33,299 nucleotides of DNA, from NCBI GenBank assembly GCA_024704765.1, contig JAKMXF010000331.1:271082-304380 (forward strand). Direction: 5' to 3'. A model generated the notes under the pieces. It saw only the letters and a program-made list of their open reading frames with translations, searched no databases and was not told the origin of the DNA. Source of the stretch: Oopsacas minuta. Its lineage: Eukaryota > Porifera > Hexactinellida > Lyssacinosida > Leucopsacidae. Positions 31,128 through 33,299 of this stretch are shown piece after piece (position 1 is the stretch's first letter; the number at the start of each line of letters is the position of its first letter). Both the position numbers and the translations under genes were made by a program.

Positions 31128-31912
31128 GATATCCTCGAAATATTCGCCCTTGTGTGAGACAAACAGTTTTAACCCTTCTATTCACATCGGAATGTTTTTT
31201 GAACTCTTCTGCGGGCATGTCTTTAAGGGTCTTGTGAAGCTCATACCCGAGTGCAAGTCTTTGGCAAAAACCTCACCTACCAAGTGCTTTTTGACCAATC
31301 TGAAAGCAAAAATCACATGGTGATAGATCAAGGCTATATGGAGGATGGGGAAACTCAACCATCCCCATTTCACTCAGCATTTTACCGACAATCTTAGATT
31401 TATGATGTCTGGCATAATCGTCAATATTCGGATCAATTTGGCCCCGCGACTTGGTCTCTTCGAATAGTAATGATTCTCTACCTCAGTTAAACATTCCTCT
31501 ACGTAAAATTGTCCGATCATTGTACGCTTCTTTGGGACACAAATGGAAGCTACTATACCAGCATCAAAGAATATACAGTATAGAACCTTCATTGCACGGA
31601 AGGCTGACCTGGGATTAGTGTCTGGGGTAGCACATTTATGGAGCAACGTTTTGCTTTGTTCTTTTTCTCAGGTCTTATCACCAATGCAGACCTCAGCTAA
31701 CCTGCGATAGCCAGCATACTGATACAATTTCAATAATTCCTTCGCACAAGAGAGGCGGGCACTTTTCTGATTCTCTGTGAGAATATGCGGCGTCCATCTG
31801 GAAGAAATCTTGCTATATTCAAGATGGTTAATAAAAATGTCATCAACAATTCCCGTTGAGATATTGAGATATAGAGCTATCTCAGGGATAGTTGAGTGGG
31901 GGAATGGCGGAA
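31128..31912 (-). pseudogene. Third mariner-type transposase relic, 5'-truncated
   Basis: Minus-strand pieces in order: STIPEIALYLNISTGIVDDI and SSRWTPHILTENQKSARLSC (second helix-turn-helix and linker); IGDKT then a stop where DETW is usual (first Asp kept); SAFRAMKVLYCIFFDAGIV; YVEECLTEVENHYYSKRPSR; then after a slip IDDYARHHKSKIVGKMLSEM, which replaces the HxDNAxxH motif; and EFPHPPYSLDLSPCDFCF with the third Asp, again 34 residues after the second. The C-terminal part continues to about 31130 in yet another frame. The N-terminal domain and both terminal repeats were not found, so this is a decayed, truncated copy of a lineage unlike the other two. Confidence 0.8.
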
Positions 31913-32470
31913 AGATGGTTGCAAGGAAATTGGTGGCGAGGAATGTAATTTAATTAGCACTGTAGATGTACTTGTATTAATTGTAGACTGGAATTCTATT
32001 GGTCAATACATTCTATTATATAATTATATACTTGATTTGTCATAGAATTAATCATATTTTACACCTTTTGGTGAACATTTCAAAAAATGTAACAATATTG
32101 GTAAAATTTAATTTTATCCTTCTTTGTTCAGTGAATATTTAGTTGAATAACATTGTTCAATAATCCACTAAATTTAATTTGGCAATATTTATGTCGACAC
32201 AGACGGTGATTTGAGATTTGTCTTTGTGTTGAATACAAACATAATAGAGAGTAGAGTAATGATAATAGGGAGTAGAATATAATAGAGAGTAGAATAATGC
32301 ATGAAGTAAACGATGAAGAAAAAACAATGTTGATCATAATATGCCTTAAAATTCGAAATTATAAGCAATTCCCTTCAGGAATGATAAGGTTTCCCGAGAT
32401 TCATAATCGGCGAGAAGGGATAATAGAGTGATTAGTACGTGCAATAGTAGATTTATAACTTTTCTCTACT
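31913..32470. other. Non-coding, one short tandem repeat
   Basis: No gene is seen. Three copies of AATAGRGAGTAGARTA lie at 32243, 32264 and 32281. Confidence 0.5.
32243..32299. repeat. Three-copy tandem repeat, 17-21 bp
   Basis: Units begin AATAGAGAGTAGAGTAATG, AATAGGGAGTAGAATAT and AATAGAGAGTAGAATAATG. It is a purine-rich simple tandem array. Confidence 0.7.
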
Positions 32471-33105
32471 TCACCACATTCCCATTTCGCAAAACTGCTT
32501 CTTGCATAGACTGTTCCCTTGAAGAAAGATAGAGAGTTTGCAAAAACTTGGATGCGAGCCAACTATCATTGATTTGAAGGCATTGTGCCAACCCTCAACG
32601 CTATTATTTGTCCTTGCAAGACAACTGTTAATTCTTGTGCGAAGATTCCAAATTCTAATTGGAAATATTGGCGTTCTTCTAGTCATATCGGGCAATACTT
32701 TTCCTATATATGTTTTTTCAAAATAATTAGCTATTTCAATAGCCTCTTCAGGAAATGGTTGCATACAAATAATGAAACAATCGGTAACGTCGATTTCTGG
32801 AACAAACGCCGAACTAGCAAGCATCCTAATTCTAATAGCGAGATCATTATCCTCGTGATATCGTACAACCAATCTTTGTTCGTGAACGTGTCTGAATATA
32901 TTTGCGAGAGGTGAAAAAAGCATCCCGGACAACAGAAATAAAATTCTCCTCAAGTGTAATTAAGTGCGGCATTTTCAAAATCGATCATAATCGTACAATA
33001 GTTAAAGATGGCTCGATTTCTTATAAGTTCTTAAACAGTCTGTCATAAATTTCTTCGGTTTTATTTGGAAGCAGCGCATAAATGCAAGGGAAAATTACTC
33101 CGTCC
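32471..33105 (-). pseudogene. MULE (Mutator-like) transposase relic
   Basis: Minus strand. GVIFPCIYALLPNKTEEIYD (from about 33105) is the block preceding the catalytic region. TIMIDFENAALN near 32990 carries the Asp of the DFE motif in a shifted frame. The 160-codon open frame 32953-32471 then has SPLANIFRHVHEQRLVVRY, IRMLASSAFVPEIDV, YFEKTYIGKV, FPIRIWN, ARTNNSVEGWHNAFKSM (catalytic Glu of MULE transposases) and SHPSFCKLSIFLQ. The order and the RTNNxVEGWH block are characteristic of arthropod MULE-type proteins, often linked to FLYWCH fingers, which are not seen here. At least two frameshifts break it. The upstream N-terminal part probably lies beyond 33105 or is lost. Confidence 0.85.
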
Positions 33106-33140
33106 GTGACCTACATTATAATAAGGCCTGTTCACTAGTG

Positions 33141-33280
33141 CGATTTTTTGGACCATGGATGTCGTTTAAGTCCATTAAATTTTATTTCAAATAATCATGG
33201 ATTTGATGTTATTCACCCAAATCGTGAACTTAAAAATTGTTCTTAAGCGATTTTGAAGACCATGGATGCATTTAAGTCCT
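33141..33280. repeat. Pair of direct repeats 107 bp apart at the right edge
   Basis: CGATTTTxxxGACCATGGATG then TTTAAGTCC occurs at 33141-33173 and 33248-33279 with one indel and a few mismatches. It could be the start of a 107-bp satellite or the subterminal region of the MULE element, and is cut by the window end. Confidence 0.6.
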
Positions 33281-33299
33281 TATTTTTGCAATAAATGTT

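Overview
This is a eukaryotic, AT-rich, gene-poor nuclear window, most likely from an arthropod. The reasons are DD34D mariner elements with TA target sites, a Tigger/pogo element, Helitron, hAT and MULE relics, a THAP fragment, and three copies of a protein family I associate with uncharacterised multicopy proteins of arthropods and some cnidarians. A parasitic copepod or a hemipteran would fit, but the species cannot be fixed from this sequence. There are no operons, no bacterial signals, and no tRNA or rRNA gene that I could see.

Layout. Bases 1-369 are the last codons and 3' flank of a gene copy, and they recur without a mismatch at 21589-21957. A hAT transposase relic lies at about 649-1213. 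A complete but broken Tigger-like element occupies 1529-3644. The long stretch 3647-12967 is almost all non-coding. It holds a relic of another arthropod repeat protein (about 4100-4345), a solitary pogo-type terminal sequence (6838-6889), and two 30/31-bp minisatellite arrays in opposite orientation (8700-8835 and 9455-9635). The best candidate for a live host gene is an orphan coiled-coil, Ser/Asn-rich protein whose last exon is 13216-14539. A run of back-to-back perfect hairpins sits at 15408-15506. A full-length dead mariner is at 17276-18586.

The right part, 19.1-33.1 kb, is a mosaic of transposon-type genes: a THAP fragment (minus strand), copy A of the zinc-ribbon/putative transposase family (19908-21571), a Helitron Rep fragment (21950-22905), a second full-length dead mariner (23101-24370, minus strand), copy B (26559-27902), copy C (29164-30842, minus strand), a third mariner-type relic (about 31128-31912, minus strand) and a MULE transposase relic (32471-33105, minus strand). 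All of these coding regions carry stops or frameshifts. Apart from the orphan gene, nothing here looks functional as it stands.

The most notable unexplained item is the three-copy family. It combines an N-terminal C-x2-C-x40-C-x2-C finger with conserved acidic and His motifs that could belong to an unrecognised DNA transposase or a gene derived from one. The second is the perfect 369-bp duplication, whose right-hand edge falls inside a reading frame that runs into a Helitron protein.
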